NCBI GenBank assembly: GCA_016930315.1
Contig: JAFGGX010000011.1
Coordinates: forward strand, 1-40,191
Direction: 5' to 3'
Origin: Candidatus Buchananbacteria bacterium
GTDB lineage: Bacteria > Patescibacteriota > Patescibacteriia > Buchananbacterales > UBA6539
Length of the DNA stretch: 40,191 nt
The position numbers were made by a program, and so were the translations under genes. Below the pieces are notes generated by a model. That model was given only the letters and a program-made list of their open reading frames with translations. It ran no database searches and was not told the origin of the DNA. The number at the start of each line of letters is the position of its first letter. Within the stretch, counting starts at the first letter, position 1. This document shows, piece after piece, positions 1 to 10,300 of the stretch.

Positions 1-4
1 AAAA

Positions 5-85
5 GTCCTGGGGGCACAAATTCGCCCTTCAGCGATGATTAGTTTTTATTCGGGTTTATTTTGGGGCTCAGTTGTGCCCCCAGAC
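5..85. repeat. Inverted repeat with GC-rich arms (GTCCTGGGGGCACAA ... TTGTGCCCCCAGAC)
   Basis: Arms at 5-19 and 72-85 are complementary apart from one bulged C. They stand out in an AT-rich context and sit at the window edge. Confidence 0.7.
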
Positions 86-220
86 CCTCTAGTCTTGGTT
101 TATTTTTGTTAGAGTCCTTAGCTTCTTTATATTTTGCCACTCGTCCATAAGCCCCCACAAGGTATTTATTTTAGCCAAGTTTGATGTGCCATTTATTTGG
201 TTGGCTCATTTGTCATAAAC

Positions 221-249
221 TTTACTTTCATCATTTTTTATGATATAAT
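221..249 (+). promoter_or_regulatory. Sigma70-type promoter upstream of tRNA-Val
   Basis: TTTACT (221-226), 17-nt spacer, TATAAT (244-249); about 80 nt upstream of the tRNA. Confidence 0.6.
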
Positions 250-331
250 CGCCTCAGTTTGCTTGTTATTTATTTATATTTAGAGACAAAATCGGTGAGC
301 GCATAATTAATTCGTTTGCCAGATTTATTAG

Positions 332-408
332 GGACAATTAGCTCAGCTGGTTAGAGCGTCGCATTCACATTGCGAAGGTCGCTGGTTCGAATCCAGCATT
401 GTCCACCA
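332..408 (+). tRNA. tRNA-Val (anticodon CAC), CCA encoded
   Basis: Acceptor GGACAAT/ATTGTCC, D-arm GCTC..GAGC, anticodon stem TCGCA-TTCACAT-TGCGA with CAC at 34-36, T-arm GCTGG-TTCGAAT-CCAGC, 3' ACCA. Confidence 0.93.
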
Positions 409-519
409 TTCGACTCGTTTTAGCCTAGACTAAGCCTCGCTCATGGTGTACCACCAAGCTTAAAAAGACGAGGTGAATGGCCCTGAGCAACCGTATTCGA
501 TTTTAGTTTGCCGAGGGGC
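406..519 (+). other. Two consecutive long stem-loops abutting the tRNA 3' end (possible structured RNA)
   Basis: Stem 1: CCATTC-GA-CTCGT-TTT (406-421) pairs with AAA..ACGAG-GT-GAATGG (ending 480). Stem 2: GCCCT-GA-GCAA (480-490) pairs with TTGC-CG-AGGGGC (508-519). Confidence 0.5.
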
Positions 520-590
520 ATAAAAAAATAAAAATTTTAGAATATAAGTTTGAAACTGCCGAAGCCTTAGTTAAAAATTAATATAAATTA

Positions 591-1316
591 ATGTTAAAAA
601 TTGGTCATCGTGGTGCAAAAGCATATGCGTTAGAAAATACTTTAAGCTCGGTTCAAAAGGCTTTGGAGATGGGGGTTGATATGGTTGAACTTGACATTAG
701 AATTACTAAAGACAATCAGCCGGTTATTATTCACTCTTCACAGTTGAAACGGTTGACTCAAAAGTTTGGTCGAGTCAGCAAATTAACTTTAGCCGAATTA
801 AAAAAATTAAAAGTTAAAGAAATTGAAACTATCCCGACTCTAGGGGAAGTACTTGAGGCAGTTAAAAATCAAATTGGTTTAAATTTGGAGTTAAAGGTTA
901 AGGGTGGTGCTCAAATTGTAGTCCAAACTTTGCGTGATCATAAAGCTGACATGGCTAAAGTGATGGTTTCGTCTAATTATCCTAGTGAAATCAAAACAGT
1001 TGAACAGCTTGAACCAATTATTACTACCGCTTTGATTTTTCGAGCCACTAACGCTTTTAGTTTTTGGTTTGTTTCGGACTTTTTAGCCCTGCTTTTTTTG
1101 CCGATTACTAAATATTATATCGCTTGGTTAGTTAAAAATTCCAATGCTGATTATTTAAGTATCTATCATCGGCTTTTGGGCCGCCGAAAAGTTGCGTTGT
1201 TAAAAAAACAAGGGATTAAAATTTGTGCCTGGACGGTTAATAATCAACGCAAAATTGATTATTTAAAAAGTTTAGGCGTTGATGGTATTATTACTAATTA
1301 TCCAGATCGTTTATGA
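591..1316 (+). CDS. Glycerophosphodiester phosphodiesterase family protein
   Basis: GHRGAKAYALENTLSSVQKALEMGVDMVELDIRITKDNQPVIIHS and C-terminal WTVN..GVDGIITNYPD are typical of GDPD. Confidence 0.93.
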   Translation: MLKIGHRGAKAYALENTLSSVQKALEMGVDMVELDIRITKDNQPVIIHSSQLKRLTQKFGRVSKLTLAELKKLKVKEIETIPTLGEVLEAVKNQIGLNLELKVKGGAQIVVQTLRDHKADMAKVMVSSNYPSEIKTVEQLEPIITTALIFRATNAFSFWFVSDFLALLFLPITKYYIAWLVKNSNADYLSIYHRLLGRRKVALLKKQGIKICAWTVNNQRKIDYLKSLGVDGIITNYPDRL

Positions 1317-1927
1317 GATTATTTAAAAAGAAATATCCAAAATATTTAGCTGATGAGCTGACCATGGGTCAGGAGTTTTTAATTTTTGCTTGGGAAATTT
1401 TAAAAATTGTGGTAATTTCTTTGGTAATCATTGTTCCGGTTCGCTATTTTTTGATTAAACCATTTTATGTCAAAGGCGCTTCGATGGAGCCAAATTTTCA
1501 TGATTATCAATATTTAATTATTGACGAATTAACCTATCGTTTTAATGCTCCTCAGCGTGGTGACGTGGTTGTTTTTCGTTATCCAGTCGATCCAAATCAA
1601 TACTTTATTAAAAGAGTAATTGGATTGCCTGGTGAAGAGGTCAAAATTAAAAATGGATTGGTAACAATTATTAATGCTCAACATCCAGCCGGGGTGGTTT
1701 TAAACGAGCCATATTTACCTTTTGGTTTGCAGACCAATCACGATTTGGATGTTAGTTTGGATGCTCAACATTATTTTTTAATGGGTGATAATCGGCCCAA
1801 CAGTTTAGATTCACGAATTTTTGGGCCAGTTGATGGTAACCATATTATCGGTCGAGTTTTATTGCGCGGCTGGCCAATTGATAAAATTGGTTATCTAGCC
1901 AGTCACGTTGATTATAATTTTGATTAG
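1313..1927 (+). CDS. lepB: Signal peptidase I
   Basis: N-terminal TM, GASMEPNFHDYQYLIIDE, GDVVVFRYP, FIKRVIGLPGE, FLMGDNRPNSLDSR; ATGA overlap with the upstream gene. Confidence 0.95.
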   Translation: MRLFKKKYPKYLADELTMGQEFLIFAWEILKIVVISLVIIVPVRYFLIKPFYVKGASMEPNFHDYQYLIIDELTYRFNAPQRGDVVVFRYPVDPNQYFIKRVIGLPGEEVKIKNGLVTIINAQHPAGVVLNEPYLPFGLQTNHDLDVSLDAQHYFLMGDNRPNSLDSRIFGPVDGNHIIGRVLLRGWPIDKIGYLASHVDYNFD

Positions 1928-1958
1928 TCATTTAATTATTACTAAGATTTAAATTTTT

Positions 1959-3284
1959 ATGCCAAAGAAAGTAATTCCAAAAAAAATGCCAGCTAAAAGA
2001 ACTAGTAATAAAATTCCTCAACTTTTGCGTGGGTTTAAAGATATTTTGCCAGTCGATCAACAATATTGGCGCTTGGTTAGACAGGCTGGCCAAGATTTTG
2101 CCGACGGTTATAGTTTTGGCAAAATCAGTTTACCAATTTTAGAAGAATCAAATTTGTTTGTTCGGTCAATCGGTAAAGATACCGACATTGTCCAAAAGGA
2201 AATGTTTACTTATAACGACGTTAGTGAAGGCAGCGTGACTCTAAGGCCGGAATTTACCGCTTCGGTGGCCAGGGCCTACATTAATCACGGGATGTTTAAT
2301 TTGCCCCAGCCAGTTAAATTTTATTATTTTGGGCCGTTATTTCGTCGCGATAAACCGCAGGCGGGCCGCTATCGCCAATTTTATCAACTCGGTTACGAAG
2401 TGATCGGCGACACCGGCGCAATTATTGATGCTCAATTAATTGTTTTGGCTTACAATCTATTGAATCAATTGGGATTGAAGAATTTTACAATTCAAATCAA
2501 TAGCATCGGTACGCCGGAATCGCGCAAAGAATATAAAAAAGAATTGGTTTCTTATTATAAAAGCAAACGAAAAATGCTTTGCGAAAATTGTAAAAAGCGG
2601 TTATTGAAAAATCCATTACGTTTGCTTGATTGCAAAGAAGCCAGCTGTCAGCCGTTTAAAGGCGAAGCGCCGCAGATTGTTGATTGGTTAGACGATGAGT
2701 CTAAAGCCCACTTTATGAAAGTCTTGGAATATCTTGATGGCTTGGACATTCCTTATATCTTAAATCCATATTTGGTTAGAGGTCTTGATTATTACACCAA
2801 AACTGTTTTTGAAATTTGGCCGGCCGAAAAAGAGGATGGTGCTCAAGGAGCGTTGGGCGGCGGCGGTCGTTATGATGGTTTGATCGAAACTTTGGGTGGC
2901 CGACCAACGCCAGCCGCTGGATTTTCATTGGGTGTTGAACGACTGATTATTCAACTGAAAGAACAGGAAGTTAAATTAACCAACCATCAAGCGCCAAAAA
3001 TCTTTTTAGCTCAGATTGGTGATCAAGCCAAAATTAAAGCAATGAAATTGTTTGAACAATTGCGCGCTGATGGTATTATTGCGGCGGAAAATTTTACTAA
3101 AGATGGCCTAAAAAACCAGTTGGAAATTGCTAACAATTTAGGAGTTAGATATGTGTTAATTTTAGGTCAAAAGGAAGTGGTTGATGGCACGATTTTGTTG
3201 CGCGACATGGAAAGTGGTGTCCAGGAAGTCTTTGATTTTAATAAGACTCTTCAAGAAATAAAAAAGAAGTTAAGTGCTAATTAA
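1959..3284 (+). CDS. hisS: Histidyl-tRNA synthetase
   Basis: RGFKDILP, LRPEFTASVARAY, FYYFGPLFRRDKPQAGRYRQFYQ, LVRGLDYYTKTVFE, GGRYDGL, AAGFSLGVERL. Confidence 0.97.
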   Translation: MPKKVIPKKMPAKRTSNKIPQLLRGFKDILPVDQQYWRLVRQAGQDFADGYSFGKISLPILEESNLFVRSIGKDTDIVQKEMFTYNDVSEGSVTLRPEFTASVARAYINHGMFNLPQPVKFYYFGPLFRRDKPQAGRYRQFYQLGYEVIGDTGAIIDAQLIVLAYNLLNQLGLKNFTIQINSIGTPESRKEYKKELVSYYKSKRKMLCENCKKRLLKNPLRLLDCKEASCQPFKGEAPQIVDWLDDESKAHFMKVLEYLDGLDIPYILNPYLVRGLDYYTKTVFEIWPAEKEDGAQGALGGGGRYDGLIETLGGRPTPAAGFSLGVERLIIQLKEQEVKLTNHQAPKIFLAQIGDQAKIKAMKLFEQLRADGIIAAENFTKDGLKNQLEIANNLGVRYVLILGQKEVVDGTILLRDMESGVQEVFDFNKTLQEIKKKLSAN

Positions 3285-3289
3285 TTTTG

Positions 3290-3318
3290 TTGACTTATAT
3301 TTAAAAAAGTGTTATTGT
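3290..3318 (+). promoter_or_regulatory. Sigma70-type promoter for rpsU (bS21)
   Basis: TTGACT (3290-3295), 17-nt spacer, TATTGT (3313-3318). Confidence 0.65.
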
Positions 3319-3403
3319 GAACTCAGTTTAGCTCTTAACAAATTAGTGTTTTTCGCTAACCTTTATTAAATAATAATCACCATATTAAGGAGGTGAAATT
3401 AGC

Positions 3404-3628
3404 GTGGCGGAAATTAAAAGAAAAAAAGGCGAGAGTTTTGAAGGTTTGATTCGGCGTTTCAACAAAAAATTGCAACAAAGCGGTTTATTGATTCAATCAA
3501 GAAAAATTCGATTCTACGAAAAAGATAAGAGTAGAACCAGATTGAAAGACGCAGCTTTGCGCCGAATGAAGATCGGAGCAAAACGAGAATACCTTAAAAA
3601 AATCGGCAAGTTACCAGAAGATAGGTAA
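3404..3628 (+). CDS. rpsU: 30S ribosomal protein bS21
   Basis: Short basic protein, KGESFEGLIRRFNKKLQQSGLL...; GTG start preceded by AAGGAGGTG. Confidence 0.9.
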   Translation: MAEIKRKKGESFEGLIRRFNKKLQQSGLLIQSRKIRFYEKDKSRTRLKDAALRRMKIGAKREYLKKIGKLPEDR

Positions 3629-3633
3629 AAAAA

Positions 3634-4083
3634 ATGGATATTATTCAACAGATTAGTCAAGATTTGAACCAGGCGTTGAAAGAAAAAAACGAGCTGGCTG
3701 TTTTAACTTTAAGGCAAGTTAGAGCAGCCATCTCGAATGCCGAGATTGCTAATAGTCGGGAAAAATTAACCGACGAACAGATCGTAAAAATCTTAAAAAC
3801 AGAAGTTAAAAAAAGAAAAGAATCAATTGAATTATTTACCAAGGGTAATCGGCCTGAGTTGGCCAAAAAAGAAGCGGCTGAAGTCGAGATTGTTAGTCGT
3901 TATTTGCCACCAGAAATGTCTGAAGAGCAGGTCAGTCAAGTTATTGATTCGGTGATTGGTAGTTTTGGCGCAGTTGGTCCAAAAGATATGGGTAAGGTAA
4001 TTGGTCAAGTGATGGCTAAGTTGGCCGGCCAGGCTGACGGTAGTGTAGTAAGCCGCTTGATCAAAGAAAAATTACAGTCTTAG
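3634..4083 (+). CDS. GatB/YqeY domain-containing protein
   Basis: LRQVRAAISNAEI...EVKKRKESIELF...YLPPEMSEEQ...DMGKVIGQVMAKLAGQADGSVVSRLIKEKL, YqeY family pattern. Confidence 0.92.
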   Translation: MDIIQQISQDLNQALKEKNELAVLTLRQVRAAISNAEIANSREKLTDEQIVKILKTEVKKRKESIELFTKGNRPELAKKEAAEVEIVSRYLPPEMSEEQVSQVIDSVIGSFGAVGPKDMGKVIGQVMAKLAGQADGSVVSRLIKEKLQS

Positions 4084-4168
4084 TTTTTTTTCAAGATTAG
4101 AAACAAGAAAGTTTTAAATTTTGGTTTGGTTTATAAACTTTTATAAATTCTAGATTAATTTTGCTTTT

Positions 4169-7100
4169 ATGAAAAACAAAAAAATTTTGTCGAATTTTTA
4201 TAAAAATAAAATAGCTACCACGCTGATTTTTAGTCTGGTGGCTATTTTTGTTTTTGCTTTAGTTTTACCGACTCTAGCTTTAGATACCGGTTTGCAGTAC
4301 GGAACTTATACTGGTTTAGGCAGCCAGGATATCCGAATTACCGTGATGAAAATTGTGCGGATCGCTTTAGGCCTGCTTGGGATTATTACTCTATTAATTA
4401 TGCTTTATGCTGGTTTTTTGTGGACTAGTTCAGCTGGCAACCCAGAAAAGATTGAAACCGCTAAAAAAACTTTGCAAGGCGCTGCCATTGGTTTAGTAAT
4501 TATTTTCTTATCTTTTTCGATTGTGAGTTTTATTATTGGTTCTTTAAATACTGCTTTGGGTGGTCAACAACCGTCACCCGGCAATCCAATTTCCCCGAGC
4601 GGTGAATTAGGCAGCGGGGTGGTAGAAAGTGTTTACCCGGCTCCTTATGCAGAAGATGTGGTTCGAAATACCAACATTATGGTGACTTTTAAAATTAAGA
4701 TGCGGCCAGGTTCAATTATTACTGGGGTGCCGAATGATCCAAACAGTTGTACTAGTCAGAGTGATAATCCATGTAAAGGGCAGTTAGACAATAACAGCGT
4801 AGAAATTTATAAAAGAGTTGACGGGGTGACTGGTAAATTAGCTGGTAATGATGTTGCTGCTTATACTACTGATGGTAAAACTTTTATTTTTGATCCGTCT
4901 GTTTTATTAGGTGATGGTATCCAAAATGTTGGTTACTCGGTCACTTTAACTGGTGATATCAAAAAAGATAATGGTGAATCGGCTTTTGCCGGTAATTTTG
5001 GCGATAGTTTTACTTGGAGTTTTGATGTTGGTACTTTTTTGGATTTGGATCCGGTTGAATTTAGTAATGTTTTTCCTTACCCGGACGATTCGAGTGATGT
5101 CTATAGTCAAACAGTGGGCAGGCAAGCAACGGTTGATTTAACCATTAATTCAATACCTAGAGTTGCAACAGATTCGTCGGTTAGTGTTACAAAAACCGCC
5201 GGCAACACCGGAATATTAACAGTTAGCGGGACTTATAGCGGCACTTATAGCGGATTATTGACGGCCACAATTGACAGCGGAGATTCAACTAAGGTTAATT
5301 TAGATTGGGATCCAGCTTTGCCGTCAAATTTATCACTACCTAAGGGTTTAGTCAGTTTGTCTAATGGTGGTTTTTTAGTGATTGGTAACGGTATTAGTTT
5401 GACTTTTAGCCAACAAGCTAGAGCTGAGGAATGGAAAATTAATTTTAAAGCCAGCCAAGCCGCTGATACTTTTGTATTCTCTGGAAAAAATTATACTTTT
5501 GTTAGCCAGCCAGCTGGTAGTAGTCAGATTCAGATTGGTGAAACAATCCAAAAAACGGCTGAAAATATTGCTAATAAATTGGAAGCCGATCTCTCTGGTT
5601 TAATCGGCGTTTCTCTGTCTGATGATCAGATTACAGTCAATGCAAAAAAGGCTGAAGCGGATGGCAATAATATTACTTATGCCTCTTCTGGTAGTTGGCT
5701 AAATCCGGTTAGTGGTCATCTAGAAGGCGGTACTAATTCTTCTTTAGTTGCTCAGAAAGCTGATTTATTAGACCAGCCAAGGAATTCAGTAATTAAACTT
5801 GAATTTAATGAAGCAATCAATCCGGTTCTAATCAGTAGTGGTAGTATAAAAGTTGAATATGACAAAAATCCCGATCCGGAAGTTAACGAATGGACTGCAG
5901 CAACTGGTAATTATCTGATTAGTAATCAATATCAAACGGTTGAGTTTTTATCAAATAGTCAATGTGGAGTTTGCAGTGACAATGGTCAGCCATGTAGTGA
6001 TGATACTCAGTGTGGCGCTGGTGGCACCTGTGGATTTATTAGTAATTCTTGTGGTGATCAACTTTATTGTTTGCCAGTTTTGCAAGATGCTAACACTAAC
6101 ACGACTGGTTATGATGCCACTCATTATCGAGTGATTGTTAAAGCCGGATTGTTGAAAGATTGTACTGACAATGGTTGTAGTGAAACTAATTACAGTAGCT
6201 GTGTTGATACGCCAGGATCTGACAGTGGAAAGGTTTGTTCTAATAAGACAACTTATGACGTTGCCGACAACTTCTTTTACCCAGAAACTTCATTGGCTCC
6301 AGCTGGCATAACCGACGCGGCTGGCAATTCATTTAATGGTAATCAAAATATTTATACTCTTAATGGCCAAGTGTTTGGCAATGCTCAGGGCCCGAGTGAA
6401 CAAAGTGGTCAAGGGGCTTATAATTTGAATAGTAAAGATGCCAAGACTCAAGGTGATGATTTAATTTGGTCTTTTTATATCAATAAGCAGGTCAAATTAG
6501 CTCCACCTCAAATTTCTCAGATTGGTCCTAATGTTGGGGCTGATAAAGTCAGTCTATCGTTGCCAGTTAGTATGAGTTTTGATGGTTTGATGTTTGGGGC
6601 AACCATTAAGCCGGGGACTGGTTATCCCGATGGTTTTTGTGGTTGCAGGGTTGATGATCAGGGTAATTCAAACGATTGTGCCGCCGATGAATTTTGTGAT
6701 GTCTCGCAAGCGGCAATCCTCGATGGTTTTGGCAAGTGCGTTAACAGGGATGTGTCTAAACAGCAATATTGTTCCCAAGACAAAGAATGTGGCACTAATC
6801 TTTGTATCAATAAAAAATATTTGACCCTGGTTGATTTGTCGACCAAACCAATTGGCTTTTGGGTGACCGAACAAGGAGTTGATGTTTTACCGCAAGATGG
6901 CTATGCCGATTTTAACATCGGCCAAATCCAACATGCGCCATTTTCTCCGTTATCAAATTATGGAGCAGAAGTCGGTTCGGGCGTTAAAGACATTTATCAG
7001 AATTGTTACTTGCCATCAGAAGGTCCGTCGGGTGCTCAGGGTAAATGTAGTTTAAGTAAAATTGACTGTTCAACCGATGGTGACTGCACTCAAGCTGGCG

Positions 7101-7291
7101 AAAGATGTGAAGGTACTATTGCTTCTGCTTGTAATGTTACTCCAACCGCACCATATTGTTGCAATGGTCAAGCCTTGCCGCAAAGGGGCGTTTGTAGCGA
7201 GTCGGGTGAATCTTGTGCGGTTGATAGAAATTGTTCTGTTGGTACTTGTTCTGCTAATTGGGAGGGTTCAAGTTGTTTTACCAGTTATTAA
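4169..7291 (+). CDS. Large surface protein with T4SS-pilin-like two-TM N-terminus, Ig-like (Big_5-type) regions and Cys-rich repeats
   Basis: N-terminus TGLQYGTYTGLGSQDIRITVMKIVRIALGLLGIITLLIMLYAGFLW..GAAIGLVIIFLSFSIVSFIIG; later CxxxGxxCxxDxxCGxGGxC motifs. Confidence 0.85.
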   Translation: MKNKKILSNFYKNKIATTLIFSLVAIFVFALVLPTLALDTGLQYGTYTGLGSQDIRITVMKIVRIALGLLGIITLLIMLYAGFLWTSSAGNPEKIETAKKTLQGAAIGLVIIFLSFSIVSFIIGSLNTALGGQQPSPGNPISPSGELGSGVVESVYPAPYAEDVVRNTNIMVTFKIKMRPGSIITGVPNDPNSCTSQSDNPCKGQLDNNSVEIYKRVDGVTGKLAGNDVAAYTTDGKTFIFDPSVLLGDGIQNVGYSVTLTGDIKKDNGESAFAGNFGDSFTWSFDVGTFLDLDPVEFSNVFPYPDDSSDVYSQTVGRQATVDLTINSIPRVATDSSVSVTKTAGNTGILTVSGTYSGTYSGLLTATIDSGDSTKVNLDWDPALPSNLSLPKGLVSLSNGGFLVIGNGISLTFSQQARAEEWKINFKASQAADTFVFSGKNYTFVSQPAGSSQIQIGETIQKTAENIANKLEADLSGLIGVSLSDDQITVNAKKAEADGNNITYASSGSWLNPVSGHLEGGTNSSLVAQKADLLDQPRNSVIKLEFNEAINPVLISSGSIKVEYDKNPDPEVNEWTAATGNYLISNQYQTVEFLSNSQCGVCSDNGQPCSDDTQCGAGGTCGFISNSCGDQLYCLPVLQDANTNTTGYDATHYRVIVKAGLLKDCTDNGCSETNYSSCVDTPGSDSGKVCSNKTTYDVADNFFYPETSLAPAGITDAAGNSFNGNQNIYTLNGQVFGNAQGPSEQSGQGAYNLNSKDAKTQGDDLIWSFYINKQVKLAPPQISQIGPNVGADKVSLSLPVSMSFDGLMFGATIKPGTGYPDGFCGCRVDDQGNSNDCAADEFCDVSQAAILDGFGKCVNRDVSKQQYCSQDKECGTNLCINKKYLTLVDLSTKPIGFWVTEQGVDVLPQDGYADFNIGQIQHAPFSPLSNYGAEVGSGVKDIYQNCYLPSEGPSGAQGKCSLSKIDCSTDGDCTQAGERCEGTIASACNVTPTAPYCCNGQALPQRGVCSESGESCAVDRNCSVGTCSANWEGSSCFTSY

Positions 7292-7328
7292 TCACCTCGT
7301 CGTTTGTAGAGTATAGAGATAAAAATCA

Positions 7329-10300
7329 ATGAATCTCTTGAAATCAAAAATAAAAAAAATAATTTTACCTTCCATTTTTTTGATTGTGATTGGTAGTTTT
7401 TTGTTTGGTTATGTCGTTTTGGCGGCCAATATCAATACCGGCTTAGACTATGGTACTTATACCGGTTTGGGTAGTCAGGATATTAGAATTTCGATAATGA
7501 GAATTGTCCAAATTGCTTTGGGTTTGGTTGGAATAATCGCGGTGGTTTTGATTCTTTATGCCGGCTTTATTTGGTTGACTTCTGGCGGCAACGAAGAAAA
7601 AATTACCCAAGCTAAAAAGATAATTTCGGGAGCGGTTATTGGTTTAGTGATAATTTTATTATCTTTTTCAATTGTCTCTTTTGTTATTAACAAGTTAATC
7701 GAAGCAACCGAAGCTAATGGCCAATGTCAGTTGAGTGATGCCCCTCGTGATTGTAGCGTAGGTAGTTGTGAGGGTAGTCAGACTTGTCAAGCTGATGGTC
7801 GGTGGGGAATATGTGATATTGGTACTCAAACCGATTGTTTTTCTGAATCTGGCGGCAATGGTTCTTATTGTCGGGTTAGCAGTATAAAACCGGACGCTGG
7901 TGATGGTCGGCCGATGAATAGTGTTGTTAGGATTTGGTTTAATAATACTAATATTGTTAATGCCGATCAGATCCAAGTAATAAATTCAGATTCCGCAAGT
8001 CCAGTTGATGGTGTCATTAGCGTTGTTGGTAGCTTGGCGGAATTTAAGCCTAATCAATTATGCTCGGCTTTTGATTCTGTGCCAAAAGACAGCCCAGCCT
8101 ATAATGATAATTGTTTTGATCCATTAACTAATTATTCTGTAAATTTGACTGGCCTAGAGGGAGTAGTTGAATGTGGCGGCAAAAAATTAAATTGCGATTC
8201 TGGTCAATGTTTAGTCCAGTTTAAGACCAGCAATGGGGTAGATGTGGTTGCGCCAAAGGTTGATTTGATCGGTAAGCAAATTTGTCAAAATAGTGACAGC
8301 CTGATTCAGGCAATTGTTAGCGATGACCATGGGATTGATTCGGTTGAGTTTGATGATTTGAGTAATAACTTTGTGATTGGCCGAGATTTTTCTATTGGAA
8401 CCAATTGGCCAGAATTTGCTAGCAGTGTTTGGGATACAAGTATTTATCCGGTCAATTCAGTGGTGTCGGTTCAGGCTCAAGCGCTTGATTTTGATTCTCA
8501 TACTACTATTAGTAGTGCAGTTGATTTTACCATTCATGCCAGTCATTGTTGCAACCAAGTTAAAGATGCCGATGAAACTGCAGTTGATTGTGGCGGCAAT
8601 GATTGCGAGGCCTGTGTGCCAACCATCGAATGGGTTTTACCAAAAGATGGTGCACCAGATAATTTAATTACTATTCATGGTCGACATTTTGGTCAACCAG
8701 GCCAAGTTGATTTTACTGATAGCAATGACAGTCAGACAATCACTGCGAATTTAGCTAACACTGTTAACTCAGCCTGTACAGATGTATGGACCGATAATGA
8801 AATTATTGCCGTTGTTCCGAGTCAAGCTCAAACCGGCCCAATTAAAGTAACTGACAGTCAAGGTGCTTTTGATTTAACCAATCAGCCGCCGGGTAGTTTT
8901 TGGCCAGATTTTATAATCAATACCATTAAGCGGCCGGGAGTCTGTAGCCTAAACCCAACTGTTGGTCAAATCAATGATCCGGTGGTGGTGCAAGGTGTCA
9001 CCTTTACTCCGGCTGGCAATAAAGTTTATTTTTCTTCTCAGCAGGCTGGTGGTTTGCCAATTATTATTAGTAGTAGTCAGATTCAGGGAATTACGGTGCC
9101 GGCTTTAGATCAAGGTACGGCTCAAGTCAAAGTTTTAGATATCAATAGTGAACAATACAGTAATCCAAAAACTTTTAGCGTTGGTCAGTTAAATGTTAAT
9201 CCACCGAGTTCTTATCAATGTAGTCAATCATTAAATTCTTGTGTACCTGATATCAATGCGTGTGGTGTGGGGTCTTATTGCAATAGTGTTTGTCAATGTG
9301 AGGCAGTTTCTTTACCACAAGTTGGTGATTTATGTAATACTAATGGCCAAACTTTTTGTACGCCCGATCAAGCTAAGTGCGGTGATCAGACAGTAACGGG
9401 CTTAACTTGTGATCCATTGAGCTGTACCTGCCAGTCTTCCGACACTATTCCAGGCCAATCAACTTATTATTTAAGTTTTGTGAGCGGTATTAAGCCAGGT
9501 AATTGTAGTTTAGATCAAGGAATTTGTATCCCAGGTGACAACCTTTGCGGTCAAGACTCAATTTGTGATCCAACCAGTTGCAATTGTGCTGATTTACCAC
9601 CAGCCATTTGTTTGGATAATGATACAGCTGTTGTTTTAAGCGACCAAAAAGGCAATGTCTTGATTGATTCAAGTGATGGCTTTTTAGATTTAGATAATTT
9701 TACTTATGCAGTTTGGGTTAAATTTAATTCCAGCACTGGATTTAATACAATTTTGAATCGAATTACTCCAACTGATAGTGGCCAGCTGGTTGTTAGAATC
9801 GATCCGACCAATGATCAATGGCAGTTGGCAGTTAGCAAATCAACCGATCAGAAAATAGTTGATGGTGGTAATTTTGATTTTGCCTTTGGTCAGTGGTACC
9901 ATTTGGCCTTAACAGTTTCGCGCTCAACCGTTTCTTTCTATGTTGATGGTCAGCGCTTAGGTCAACAGTTGTTTACTGATTCAAACAGTGTTTTTAATTA
10001 TTCTCAAGTTGGCAATTTGTTGATTGGGGCTAGACAGACAGATCCATTAGCGGATTTTCTATCTGGCTCAATCGATGATTTAGCTTTTTGCAAGCGGGCG
10101 TTAAGCGATAAAGAAGTTTTTTATCTGGCGCAAAATCGGCTGATGGCCAGTGATGATCTGATTAGTTTTTGGCGTTTTAATGAGGGCAGCGGCTTAGTTT
10201 CTAATGATGAGTTTGGTAATCATCAAGCGGTTATTGCCAATGATGGCGCTACTTGGGCTACTGGCCATTTTGTTTGCCAGACATCAATTGGTTGTGATTT

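Noticed and set aside
7062-7316. 84-aa plus-strand ORF overlapping the end of the 1040-aa protein, as possible frameshift evidence
   Set aside because: Translation is low-complexity Leu/Val typical of an out-of-frame read of Cys/Gly-rich codons; the main frame ends with a plausible stop before the next gene.
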